From an uncultured Porphyromonadaceae bacterium (lineage in GTDB: Bacteria > Bacteroidota > Bacteroidia > Bacteroidales > Barnesiellaceae): a DNA stretch of 64,000 nt. Numbering within the stretch: the stretch's first letter is position 1; each line of letters starts with the position of its first letter. Both the position numbers and the translations under genes were made by a program. Shown here in pieces: positions 49,683 through 58,701 of the stretch. The DNA is taken from the NCBI GenBank assembly GCA_900538555.1, contig UPYI01000005.1, positions 62,001 to 126,000 on the forward strand, in the 5' to 3' direction. The notes beneath the pieces are model-generated. The model saw only the letters and a program-made list of their open reading frames with translations, had not been told where the DNA came from and made no database searches.

Positions 49683-52600
49683 CTACGGCTCTTGTCCGGA
49701 TGTGTCGTTGCCGGCAGTGCGGTGTATTTCCATGTAGCGGCTGGGCGACATGCCGTAGAAATCCTTGAAGCTGTTCGAGAAATGCGACAGCGACGAGAAG
49801 CCAGTGGCGTAGGACACTTCCGAAATGCTCAGGTTCTTGTACGACAGCAGCCATGCGGCGTGACGCAGGCGTGTGGTCTTGATGTAGTCGCTCGGGTTCT
49901 GGTTGGTCAGTTGTTTGAGTTTCCGTTGCAATTGGGAACGGCTGATACCGATCTCCTGACTGATCGTCTCGACCGACAGATCCGATTCCGCTATTTTGTT
50001 TTTTACGATGGTTTCCAACTTTTCGAGGAACTTTTCGTCGGTCGATTTCATGCCCGACACCTCCTCTTTTATTTCGTCGAACTTGCCTTCGTATTTTTCT
50101 TTCATCACCCGTCGCAGCTCGATGAGTTTCCGGATCCGGATTTTCAGGTGTTCGATGTTGAACGGTTTGGGGATGTACGAGTCCGCACCGGCTTTCAATC
50201 CCTCGATCCGTTGTTCGATAGCGGTCTTTGCCGTCAGCAAGATAACGGGGATGTGTCCGGTTTGTTCATTCTTTTTGATTTTGTCGCACATCTCGATGCC
50301 GTCCATTTCGGGCATCATTACGTCGGAAATGATGCAATCGGGTTTCTCCCTGATCGCGATTTCCAGTCCTTGTTTGCCGTTGTCGGCTTCGATGATCCGG
50401 TATTCCGGCGAGAGCACTTTGCGGATGTAGCTTTTGATTTCCCGATTGTCTTCGACGATCAACAACTTGGGCTTGTATTTGTTCTGATCGGCGGCAGCGG
50501 GCGGCACTTCCTCTTTTTCCGCCAGTATCGGGGCTACCGAAGTCTGCACTAATGTGGCGAGGTTGTGGTCGGAGTGTTCCGTTTTTCTCTCCTCCTCTTT
50601 CAGATAACTGTCGTCCAAAGGCAGCAGGATGACGAATGTGGCACCTGTGCCTGTTCCGTCCTCGACGAAGATCTGCCCGTGGTGTATCTCCATCAGGCTA
50701 CGCGACAGATGCAGTCCGATGCCTGTTCCCATTTTGGTCTTGTTGCATTCGTTGGGCACTTGGTAGAAGCGATGGAATATGGTTTCTTTCAGATCGTCGG
50801 GTATGCCGCATCCGGTGTCGGCTATGCGGATGCGCAAATCCTGTTCGGTCGTGTCGATCGTCAGGGTGATCGTTCCTCCGGCGGGTGTGTATTTGAATGC
50901 GTTGGATAGGATATTGAAGATGACTTTGTCCAGTTTCTCCTGATCGATCCATACGATCGGCAGCCGGTCGGCAAACCGGATATCGAATGCGATACCCTTT
51001 TCTTCCGCCAGATGTTTGAACGAGCCGACGATTTCCTGAACGAATCGTGTCACGTCGGTGGCTTCCGCCGATAGTTTCACTTGCCCTTTGTCGAGCCTGC
51101 GCATCTCCATGACCTGATTGACTAACCGAAGTATGCGGTGTCCGTTCTGGTCGATGATCTTATAGGTATCGCGCAACGAACCCTCTTCGGTCGTCTTTAT
51201 CAATTCTTCTATCGGGGTCAGTATCAGGGTGAGCGGCGTGCGTATCTCGTGCGAAATATCGGTGAAGAATTGCAGTTGCGATTCCATGATCCGGCGTTCG
51301 TTCTGTTTTTTCTGGTCTTCTTTTTTCCGCCGGTTCCGGTTTCGGAAATGGATGTAGGTGCAGTATGCCCCGATGAGCAAGACAAGGATATATATCCGCA
51401 TCGCCCAAGCCGACCTCCATACGGGCGGTGTGATGACGATGTCTATTTTCCGGGTTACGGCTTCGGTCTGGGGCAGGTGCGCCCGGATGTGCAGGGTATA
51501 TTTCCCGGGTTTCAGATTGGTGTAGGTGACGGTGTTGATCCCGGCGGGCAGTGTCGTCCATGTGTTCTCGAATCCGTCGAGTTTCGACTGGTATATGACT
51601 TTGTTCGGGTGGTTGTATTCCAGTGCCGAGAATCCGATCGTAAAACTTTTGATGTCGTAGTTCAGCCTGATTTCGTCGGCACAGTCGATCGACCGGGTCA
51701 GTATCGATTCGGGGGTGCCGGGTGTTACCGGTTCGTTATAGATATAAAGATCGGTAAAGACCAGATTCGACAGTTTGTATCCGGGCTGGTTCTCGAACGG
51801 AAAGAAAGAGGTAAGCCCGTTGATACCGCCGAAAAACATCTCTCCGCTTTCCGAACGGAAATGCGCACCGCGTCGGAACTCGTTGTTGATCAAGCCGTCG
51901 GAAGTGAAATAGTTGGTGAATCTGCCTTTCAGGGGATCGTAATGCGAAAGCCCGTAATAGGTACTGATCCAGAGTTGCTGCCGGTCGTCGATCTCGATAC
52001 CGCTGATAGCGGCATTGGGCAACCCCTCTTTTTCGGAAAACCGCAACTCTTTTCCGGTGCGGGGATTGATGTAGTTCAGCCCCCAGTTGGTTCCGATCCA
52101 TACGCCGCCTTCCCGGTCGGTTTTCAGGGCGAAGATGTTGTTGTTGCTCAGCTTGCCGTTTTCGGTCGTGTAATCGTCGAAAGAGCCGTCGGCAAAGGAG
52201 TAGCGGCTCAGCCCCGACATGCTTGTCCCGATCCATACGTAATCGCTGTCGATCGCGATGGCATTGATCGAGTTGCTGAGTATCTGCCCGTCCGACTTCA
52301 TCAGATCGTACCGCAGGAACTCTGCCTGTCCGGTTTCCGGATTGTATTTGCATACGCCGTGCTCATTCGTGCCGATCCATAGGTCGCCCGACGGAGCTTC
52401 GGTGATGGTGTTGATGTGTTTTACCTCTACGCCGTTGCAGAACAGCGGTTTTTTCTCGAACCGGTCGGTAACGGGATTGTAGGTATATAGTCCGTACAGG
52501 TATGTGCCTGCCCATATCCGGTTTCGGGAGTCTTCGAAAACGGAGAGTACGACGTTGGCAGGGAACCGGTCGCCTTTGTAATGCTTTTTGATTTTGCGCC

Positions 52601-53750
52601 CGGCATCGAGCCGGTAGATGCCGTCGCCGTCCGTACCGATCCATACGTTGCGGCTGCGGTCTTCGAGAACGGTGAGCACGCATTCGTTCCCGATATTCCG
52701 GTCGGCATAAAACGGGTTGAATCCGATGTTCCTGAATATCTTGTCTTTCAGCGGAATCATCAGTATGCCTTTTTGGTAGAGAGCCACCCAGATGTTGTGT
52801 TGCCGGTCTTCCACAATGCCGTGTACTTTGGCTTGCCGCATATCGGGGTGGATCAGGTCCGATTCGTATGTGCTGACGCTTTTGGTCTTGAAGTCATATC
52901 TTTTCAGTCCCGACCCGTCCGTGCCGATCCACAGGTTTTTCTTGCTGTCGGAATAGATGGTATATACGCCTTCGACCGAAGGGATATAATTGCGCCGGAA
53001 CGACCGTTCTTTGTAGTCGAACGCGTCGATCGTACCGTCGATCGTGGCAACCAGCATTTTCCCCGACGGTTCTTCGAGGATCGAGAATATCTTGTTGCTC
53101 GACAGGCTGTTCGGGTTGTCCGGGTCGTGGGCGTAGTTCGTGATCATGAGGTTATCGACATTCAGCACACTGATGCCGTTGTCTAACGATCCGATCCAGA
53201 TGTTTCCGAACCGGTCTTCGTATATCGTGTTCACCTGATTGCTGCAAATGTTGCTGTTGGTCTGCATGTAGTACACCGCTTTCATGGTGTTCTCGTCGAT
53301 GCGGATGATGCCCGACCGGTCGGTCGTCAGCCAGATATTGCCTTTGCTGTCCTCGGTGATACATTTTATATAGTTGAAGTTCGTGATGTTGCTGTACGAA
53401 AGGGGCACTTTCCGGAATCGTCCGGTTTCCCGGTCGAGTATCTGTACGCCGTCGGTAGAACCTACCCAGAACCGCCCGGTCCGGTCTTCCAATACCGACA
53501 GCACCGAGTTGCTTGCCAGCGAGGTCGAGTCGCCTGCAATGTGGGTGTAGGTCTTGAAATAGATTCCGTTGAATACGTTCAGCCCGCTTTCGGTACAAGC
53601 CCAGATGTATCCGGTCTTATCTTGATATATGTGGTTGATGTGGCTGTTGGAAAGCTGGTTGTTCGAGCCGAAAAATTTGTCGGTGTTGCTCCATGCGACG
53701 ATCGAACAGATCAGATACGATATGACAAGGCATGCTTTTTTACTATTCAT
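49683..53750 (-). CDS. Hybrid two-component system regulator (HTCS) with AraC output
   Basis: A 1355-residue one-protein sensor, kinase and regulator. A signal/anchor (KACLVISYLICSIVAWS) is followed by two-component 'Reg_prop' blades to ~660 (repeats such as ITEDSKGNIWLTTDRSGI, VLEDRSRNVWIGTDGDGIY), a Y_Y_Y domain (~690-760) and a membrane helix (~780-800, MRIYILVLLIGAYCTYIHF). Then come HisKA (FTDISHEIRTPLTLIL, phospho-His ~829), the ATPase (IADTGCGIPDD, GTGIGLHLSRSLM), a receiver with CIISDVMMPEMDG (Asp ~1142) and a C-terminal AraC HTH pair. The periplasmic propeller would bind an oligosaccharide and the HTH would activate a nearby glycan locus. It is divergent from the GH26-like and GH3 genes. 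Confidence 0.96.
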   Translation of the reverse strand: MNSKKACLVISYLICSIVAWSNTDKFFGSNNQLSNSHINHIYQDKTGYIWACTESGLNVFNGIYFKTYTHIAGDSTSLASNSVLSVLEDRTGRFWVGSTDGVQILDRETGRFRKVPLSYSNITNFNYIKCITEDSKGNIWLTTDRSGIIRIDENTMKAVYYMQTNSNICSNQVNTIYEDRFGNIWIGSLDNGISVLNVDNLMITNYAHDPDNPNSLSSNKIFSILEEPSGKMLVATIDGTIDAFDYKERSFRRNYIPSVEGVYTIYSDSKKNLWIGTDGSGLKRYDFKTKSVSTYESDLIHPDMRQAKVHGIVEDRQHNIWVALYQKGILMIPLKDKIFRNIGFNPFYADRNIGNECVLTVLEDRSRNVWIGTDGDGIYRLDAGRKIKKHYKGDRFPANVVLSVFEDSRNRIWAGTYLYGLYTYNPVTDRFEKKPLFCNGVEVKHINTITEAPSGDLWIGTNEHGVCKYNPETGQAEFLRYDLMKSDGQILSNSINAIAIDSDYVWIGTSMSGLSRYSFADGSFDDYTTENGKLSNNNIFALKTDREGGVWIGTNWGLNYINPRTGKELRFSEKEGLPNAAISGIEIDDRQQLWISTYYGLSHYDPLKGRFTNYFTSDGLINNEFRRGAHFRSESGEMFFGGINGLTSFFPFENQPGYKLSNLVFTDLYIYNEPVTPGTPESILTRSIDCADEIRLNYDIKSFTIGFSALEYNHPNKVIYQSKLDGFENTWTTLPAGINTVTYTNLKPGKYTLHIRAHLPQTEAVTRKIDIVITPPVWRSAWAMRIYILVLLIGAYCTYIHFRNRNRRKKEDQKKQNERRIMESQLQFFTDISHEIRTPLTLILTPIEELIKTTEEGSLRDTYKIIDQNGHRILRLVNQVMEMRRLDKGQVKLSAEATDVTRFVQEIVGSFKHLAEEKGIAFDIRFADRLPIVWIDQEKLDKVIFNILSNAFKYTPAGGTITLTIDTTEQDLRIRIADTGCGIPDDLKETIFHRFYQVPNECNKTKMGTGIGLHLSRSLMEIHHGQIFVEDGTGTGATFVILLPLDDSYLKEEERKTEHSDHNLATLVQTSVAPILAEKEEVPPAAADQNKYKPKLLIVEDNREIKSYIRKVLSPEYRIIEADNGKQGLEIAIREKPDCIISDVMMPEMDGIEMCDKIKKNEQTGHIPVILLTAKTAIEQRIEGLKAGADSYIPKPFNIEHLKIRIRKLIELRRVMKEKYEGKFDEIKEEVSGMKSTDEKFLEKLETIVKNKIAESDLSVETISQEIGISRSQLQRKLKQLTNQNPSDYIKTTRLRHAAWLLSYKNLSISEVSYATGFSSLSHFSNSFKDFYGMSPSRYMEIHRTAGNDTSGQEP

Positions 53751-54106
53751 GGTTTAGTCCGCTCTTAAAAATTACAAGTTGAATCGGGTTATATATGAGG
53801 AGAGCATACATGTGAAATCGGGAAGTGACGTTTTGTGTCGGTTGAATCGGACGACGCGGGCTTTTCCTCTTTTCTGTGTGTGCAAAAATACGATTTATTT
53901 TCAAATAATACGTCTCTTGTGCATGAACGCTACATAAATTTAATCATCTGCAACATATAGACAACTGTCGCTTTCGTGGCAAAAGCAGTGCCCCGAATTG
54001 TGCAACCCGTTGCCGCACGGAATGATTAATTTTACGTTGTATAAGTTTCGGTACGTCCGTCGCCGTTCGGGGCGGCACCGTTGCCGGGACGATAAGTTTT
54101 CGGAAT
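53751..54106. other. Divergent intergenic region between HTCS and GH26-like gene
   Basis: A 356-nt gap with start codons at both ends. A minus-strand -7 box TATTTTTG for the HTCS lies at 53883-53890, and a near-match TAAGTTTC lies on the plus side near 54040-54050. It is where HTCS binding sites would be expected. I see no gene in it. Confidence 0.55.
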
Positions 54107-55192
54107 ATGAAAAAGGAAAAAAGTAAGAACCTTTCGGGGAAAATAATTCTACGGTTTTGTTTTTGTCTGGCGGCTGTCCTGTCTGCCTGTAACGGTGGCG
54201 AAACGGACGATTTCGCTTGGTCGCTTTCCGACAGCCGGGCTTCTGCCGAGTTGAAAGCATTCTGCCACGATCTCTCTTCGCGGCGGGAGACGGGTATCAT
54301 GCTCGGACATAAGGATGCGTTGGCGTATGGCAGCATGTGGTATAACCAGCCGGGACGATCGGATGTGAAAAGCGTGTGCGGCAATTATCCCGCTGTGGTA
54401 GGTTGGAGCCTGACCGGGGTGGAAACGGGAGCGGAGCTGAATGCCGATTCGATACCGTTTGTCCGTATAGCACAATATGTGGAGCGGGTGAACCGTATGC
54501 GCGGCGTGACGATTTTGTCGTGGAATCCTTCGTCGTCCGTTTCGTCCGAAGCGGAGTATGAAACCCGGCTGGATGCGGTTGCCGACTTTCTGGAAAGTCT
54601 CGAAACGGATGAAGGAAAGAAGATACCGGTGATCATTCATCTGTTCGGGTCGCCGAATGTAGCTGAAAACGATCGGGCAGCAGGCATTCGCAGCCCCGAA
54701 GAGTATATCCGGCTGTGGCGATCGACGGTAGATTATTTACGGAACAGGCGGAACATACATCATGTGCTGTATGCTTATTCGGTGTACGGCATCGTGTCGG
54801 AAGAGGAGATCGGGCAATATTACCCCGGCAACGAGTATGTCGATATCGTCGGCTTGAATCTGTATCAGGATTTCGAAGCCGACAAGTCGGGCGAGCTGTA
54901 TCAGCAGCGGTTGAACATGGGGCTGTCGGCGATCGGACGTTTTACGGAGGAGAACCGCAAGCTGCCGGCTTTGACCGATACGGGGTCGAAGGGCGTGAAG
55001 ATTTCCAATTTCTTCTCTTCGGTGTTGGATCCGGTGATTTCCAAATACAAGATAAGCTATATCATGTTCGGTCCGAATGCGTGGAACGAGGAAGAGTGCT
55101 ATTATGTGCCTATACCGGGGCATCCGGCGAGCGAAGATTTCTTGAAGTTCGCGCATAGCCCGCATATTATCGTATGCGGTAAAAAGATTTGA
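54107..55192 (+). CDS. GH26 mannanase-fold lipoprotein lacking catalytic residues
   Basis: A 361-residue protein, full length for a GH26 beta-mannanase, with a lipoprotein signal ending AVLSACNGG. The family fold is clear: GIMLGHKDALAYGSMWY, GRSDVKSVCGNYPAVVGWSL, YIRLWRSTVDYLR, HHVLYAYSVYG, YPGNEYVDIVGLNLYQ and the ending PGHPASEDFLKFA. Yet the residues that make a GH26 work are changed. The acid/base Glu of RPxHE is Ser182 (HLFGSP), the His before it is Gly181, the nucleophile Glu of ALTE is Asp291 (ALTDTG), and the His of SWH is Asn140. It is probably inactive as a retaining mannanase and may be a surface glycan-binding protein. It starts an operon with the GH3 gene. Confidence 0.85.
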   Translation: MKKEKSKNLSGKIILRFCFCLAAVLSACNGGETDDFAWSLSDSRASAELKAFCHDLSSRRETGIMLGHKDALAYGSMWYNQPGRSDVKSVCGNYPAVVGWSLTGVETGAELNADSIPFVRIAQYVERVNRMRGVTILSWNPSSSVSSEAEYETRLDAVADFLESLETDEGKKIPVIIHLFGSPNVAENDRAAGIRSPEEYIRLWRSTVDYLRNRRNIHHVLYAYSVYGIVSEEEIGQYYPGNEYVDIVGLNLYQDFEADKSGELYQQRLNMGLSAIGRFTEENRKLPALTDTGSKGVKISNFFSSVLDPVISKYKISYIMFGPNAWNEEECYYVPIPGHPASEDFLKFAHSPHIIVCGKKI

Positions 55193-55218
55193 AGTAATAC
55201 GTATATAACAGATAGATT

Positions 55219-57456
55219 ATGATGTTGAAAAGAAAGATGGCGGCATCCGTGCTGCTTGCCTGTTTTGCCGCAGGATATGCCGGCAGCGTTCCGGCTGAAT
55301 GCGAACGGCTCGAACAACGTGTCGATTCGGTGTTGCGGCTGATGACTCTCTCCGAGAAAGTGGGACAGATGAACCAGTTGTCGAACAAGGAGGTGCTTAC
55401 CGGACAGTTGATCGAGACTTCCGACCTTGCGGAGATGATCCGCAGCGGAAAAACCGGTTCGGTGCTGAATGTGGTGGGCGTGGAGCCGACGCGCCGGTTG
55501 CAGGAAATGGCGGTGAACGAGACCCGGTTGGGCATTCTGTTGATTTTCGCATTGGATGTCATACATGGGTTCAGGACGATTTCGCCCATACCGCTGGCTG
55601 AAAGCTGTTCGTGGGATTTGGAGGCGATCGAAAAATCGTCGCAGGTGGCGGCAGCCGAGGCAACGGCAGCCGGTGTACAATGGACTTTCGCCCCGATGGT
55701 GGACATTGCCCGCGATCCTCGCTGGGGACGTGTCATGGAGGGTGCGGGCGAAGATCCCTGTCTGGGTGCGGCGATAGCGGCAGCCCGTGTCAGAGGGTTT
55801 CAAGGCTCCGATTTGTCGGCATGCCATACGATGGCGGCTTGTGCCAAACATTTTGTCGGTTACGGTGCGTCGGAGGGCGGTCGCGATTACAACACGGTGG
55901 ATATGTCGATGCAGCGTTTGCGCGAGCTTTATCTGCCGCCGTTTGCCGCTGCCGCCGATGCGGGTGCGGCTACATTTATGAATTCGTTCAACGAGCTGAT
56001 GGGAGTTCCGGCTACCGGAGCCTCGTTTCTTGTGCGCGACATTCTCAAAGGCGAATGGGGCTACCGGGGAATGGTCGTTTCGGATTGGGGTTCTGTGGCG
56101 GAGATGATCCAGCACGGTGTTGCCGCCGATAAGGCGGAGGCTGCCTTGCTGGCGGTGAAAGCCGGCTGCGATATGGATATGGAAGGGTATTGCTACCTGT
56201 CGTCGCTCGAACAGGCGGTACAGGCAGGCGAAGTGGATGAAGCGGTAATCGACGATGCCGTGAGACGTATCCTTCGTCTGAAATTCCGTCTGGGTCTGTT
56301 CGACGATCCGTACCGGTATTGCGACAGCGAGCGCGAACGCACCGAAATATTATCGGAACATAACCGGGCGGCAGTCCGGGATATTGCCCGCAAGTCGATC
56401 GTGCTGTTGGAAAACCGGGATGCCGTATTGCCGCTTTCCGACCGGTATAAAAGTATTGCCGTGGTGGGTCCGTTGGCAGACAATCCTGCCGATATGTTGG
56501 GCTCGTGGTGCGCTCAGGGCGACGGAAACGAAGCTGTCGGCATATTGCAGGGCATTCGTCAGGCTGTGGGCGACGGGGTAAAGATACGCTATGCGAAAGG
56601 TTGCGACGTGGAAGGCGAGGACCGCAGCGGTTTCAGCGAGGCGGTACGTGCCGTGAAGAAAAGCGATGTGGCGATTGTCTGTCTGGGCGAAACACGTTTC
56701 ATGAGCGGAGAGGCTGCCAGCCGCACCCGGCTGTCGTTGCCCGGCGTGCAGCGCGAACTGCTTGCCCGTCTCGAAGCTACCGGTACGCCGGTGGTATTGC
56801 TTTTGACCAACGGTCGTCCGTTGGTGCTCGACTGGGAGCAGAAACATATCTCTACCATTCTGGAATGCTGGCAGTTGGGTAGCGAAGCCGGGCATGCGAT
56901 TGCGGATGTCCTTTTCGGGAAATACAACCCGTCGGGAAAACTGACCCTGTCGTTCCCGCATAACGAGGGACAGATACCGGTGTATTATAATAGTAAGAGT
57001 ACCGGACGTCCGTATGTGCCGGACGAATGGTATGTGACCCGTTATCAGGATTGTCCGAATACTCCGCTCTATCCGTTCGGTTACGGGTTGAGTTATACCC
57101 GTTTCGAATATGGCGAACCGACGGCTGATAAAAAGTGTATCGCTCCCGACGAGACGTTGCGGGTGGCGGTGACGGTAACCAACACGGGCGATTATGACGG
57201 TGAGGAGACCGTACAGCTCTATATTCGGGATGTACAGTCGCGCATCACCCGTCCGGAAATGGAGTTGCGTCGCTTCAAGAAGATATTCTTGAAAAAGGGT
57301 GCGACTGAAACGGTGGTGTTCGAACTGGCTTTGCCCGATTTGGAATATGTTTTGTCCGACGGTAGCCGGGTTTATGATCCCGGTGAGTTCGAGGTGTTTA
57401 CAGGCGGTAGCTCCGACCGGGTGAAAGCTCTCCGGTTTGTCTTGACCGACCGGTAG
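55219..57456 (+). CDS. Glycoside hydrolase family 3 beta-glucosidase (BglX-like)
   Basis: A 745-residue exported exo-enzyme that removes terminal beta-linked sugars. The signal is MMLKRKMAASVLLACFAAGYAG. The N-terminal TIM barrel shows the substrate-binding KHFVGYG (as CAKHFVGYGASEGG) and the nucleophile in VVSDWGSVAE (Asp289). The second alpha/beta domain follows (IAVVGPLADNPADMLGSW), and the C-terminal fibronectin-like domain (ETVQLYIRDVQSRITRPEMEL) is intact. Fold and length match BglX. It starts 26 nt after the GH26-like gene, so both share one promoter. It is expected to be periplasmic, since no type IX tail is present. Confidence 0.95.
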   Translation: MMLKRKMAASVLLACFAAGYAGSVPAECERLEQRVDSVLRLMTLSEKVGQMNQLSNKEVLTGQLIETSDLAEMIRSGKTGSVLNVVGVEPTRRLQEMAVNETRLGILLIFALDVIHGFRTISPIPLAESCSWDLEAIEKSSQVAAAEATAAGVQWTFAPMVDIARDPRWGRVMEGAGEDPCLGAAIAAARVRGFQGSDLSACHTMAACAKHFVGYGASEGGRDYNTVDMSMQRLRELYLPPFAAAADAGAATFMNSFNELMGVPATGASFLVRDILKGEWGYRGMVVSDWGSVAEMIQHGVAADKAEAALLAVKAGCDMDMEGYCYLSSLEQAVQAGEVDEAVIDDAVRRILRLKFRLGLFDDPYRYCDSERERTEILSEHNRAAVRDIARKSIVLLENRDAVLPLSDRYKSIAVVGPLADNPADMLGSWCAQGDGNEAVGILQGIRQAVGDGVKIRYAKGCDVEGEDRSGFSEAVRAVKKSDVAIVCLGETRFMSGEAASRTRLSLPGVQRELLARLEATGTPVVLLLTNGRPLVLDWEQKHISTILECWQLGSEAGHAIADVLFGKYNPSGKLTLSFPHNEGQIPVYYNSKSTGRPYVPDEWYVTRYQDCPNTPLYPFGYGLSYTRFEYGEPTADKKCIAPDETLRVAVTVTNTGDYDGEETVQLYIRDVQSRITRPEMELRRFKKIFLKKGATETVVFELALPDLEYVLSDGSRVYDPGEFEVFTGGSSDRVKALRFVLTDR

Positions 57457-57466
57457 ATATGATATG

Positions 57467-57527
57467 ACGACGGCGGGATGTGTCCGGAACCGGGTGTTTT
57501 ACGGACGCATCCCGCCGTCGTTTTTTT
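57467..57527 (+). terminator. Terminator after the GH3 gene
   Basis: Stem ACGACGGCGGGATG with its complement CATCCCGCCGTCGT, extended by TGTCCG/CGGACG, followed by seven T. A classic intrinsic terminator. Confidence 0.9.
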
Positions 57528-57567
57528 GATAATTAGCCATTCTTTCGGATGGCGGCAGGATATAAAA

Positions 57568-57603
57568 AAGGAGTTGCACCGGAACGAACCGATACAACTC
57601 CTT
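57568..57603 (-). terminator. Terminator after rplS
   Basis: AAGGAGTTG pairs with CAACTCCTT around an 18-nt loop, with a T-run on the minus strand, 22 nt past the stop codon. Confidence 0.75.
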
Positions 57604-57625
57604 ATTTTGCCTTTCCCGAAAAGGA

Positions 57626-57973
57626 TTAACCTCTTCTTTCTTTGATGCGGGCTTTTTTGCCGGTAAGAGCGCGCAAGTAGTACAATTTTGCACGACGTAC
57701 TTTACCGCGTTTGTTTACAACGATTTCTTCGATGAACGGCGATTCGATGGGGAAGATTCTCTCAACACCGACGTTGCCGGACATTTTACGAACCGTGAAA
57801 CGTTTTTTGTCACCGTGACCAGAGATACGGATTACGTCTCCGCGGAATTGCTGGATACGTTCTTTGTTACCTTCTTTGATACGGTACGAAATGGTAATCG
57901 TATCACCGCTACGGAAAGCGGGATGTTGTTTACCGGTTGCGAAGGCTTCTTCTGCAATCTTTAATAAATCCAT
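57626..57973 (-). CDS. rplS: 50S ribosomal protein L19
   Basis: A 115-residue 50S protein at the 30S-50S interface. Family features include the start MDLLKIAEEAFATGKQHPAF, RSGDTITISYRIKEGNKERIQQFRG-type core and the end KLYYLRALTGKKARIKERRG. It is a single gene here, not linked to rpsP-rimM-trmD as in many bacteria. A near -7 box (minus-strand TTATTTTG) lies about 80 nt upstream. The convergent GH3 gene ends nearby. Confidence 0.97.
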   Translation of the reverse strand: MDLLKIAEEAFATGKQHPAFRSGDTITISYRIKEGNKERIQQFRGDVIRISGHGDKKRFTVRKMSGNVGVERIFPIESPFIEEIVVNKRGKVRRAKLYYLRALTGKKARIKERRG

Positions 57974-58222
57974 TTTTATAGCTATTTAAAATGTTATTAA
58001 TACGCAATATAACAGGCTACGTTTCCTGTCAGAGATTACGAAAGCGGGGGCAAAATAACAACTTTTTTTGCAGATATACAACTTCTTGCGCTATTTTTTT
58101 AACGAAGCGCGGTTTTTACCGGTATGGCGGAGTATCGTCCGGTTGCGAGCCGCACCGGTGCGGGGCTGCCGGATCGTGTGCGGCGAATCCGGATAAGGGG
58201 GGATCCTATCCGGTTTGCCGGG

Positions 58223-58699
58223 TTATTTCTGGATGAGTACGACGGCGTATGCCGAGATACCTTCTTCTCTTCCGGTGAAGCCGAGTTTCTCGGTGGTGGT
58301 GGCTTTGATCGAGAGGTCGTCGGGGTCGATGCCCATGCATTCGGCAAGGGTTTGCTGCATGCGGGGGATATGGGGATTGAGCTTGGGGCGTTCGGCGCAG
58401 ACGGTGATGTCGGCGTTTCCGAATTCGTAGCCTTTTGCACGCACTAATTCCATTGTGCGCCGCAACAGGATTTTGCTGTCGATGTTTTTGTATTCGCCTG
58501 CGGTGTCGGGGAAGTGATACCCGATGTCGCGCAGGTTGGCGGCGCCGAGCAGGGCATCGCAAAGGGCGTGTATCAGCACGTCGGCATCGGAGTGTCCGAG
58601 CAAGCCGAGGGTATGGTCTATGCGTATGCCGCCCAACCAAAGTTCACGGTTTTCCACCAACCGGTGGACATCGAATCCGAATCCTACTCTTGTCTTCAT
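58223..58699 (-). CDS. ispF: 2-C-methyl-D-erythritol 2,4-cyclodiphosphate synthase
   Basis: Fifth step of the MEP isoprenoid pathway, forming the cyclic diphosphate with release of CMP. The 158-residue enzyme shows GFGFDVHRL at the start (Asp-x-His zinc ligands), LLGHSDADVLIHALCDALLGA, the FPDT loop, and TTEKLGFTGREEGISAYA at the end; all are the canonical IspF motifs. It starts 2 nt after the porV stop and is the last gene of the FAH-porU-porV-ispF operon. The trimeric enzyme is cytoplasmic, in contrast to its envelope partners in the operon. Confidence 0.97.
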   Translation of the reverse strand: MKTRVGFGFDVHRLVENRELWLGGIRIDHTLGLLGHSDADVLIHALCDALLGAANLRDIGYHFPDTAGEYKNIDSKILLRRTMELVRAKGYEFGNADITVCAERPKLNPHIPRMQQTLAECMGIDPDDLSIKATTTEKLGFTGREEGISAYAVVLIQK

Positions 58700-58701
58700 G
58701 A

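Noticed and set aside
54107..55192. GH26-like gene as a frameshifted or truncated pseudogene
   Set aside because: The reading frame is intact, the length is normal and the signal peptide and fold motifs are kept; only active-site residues are changed.
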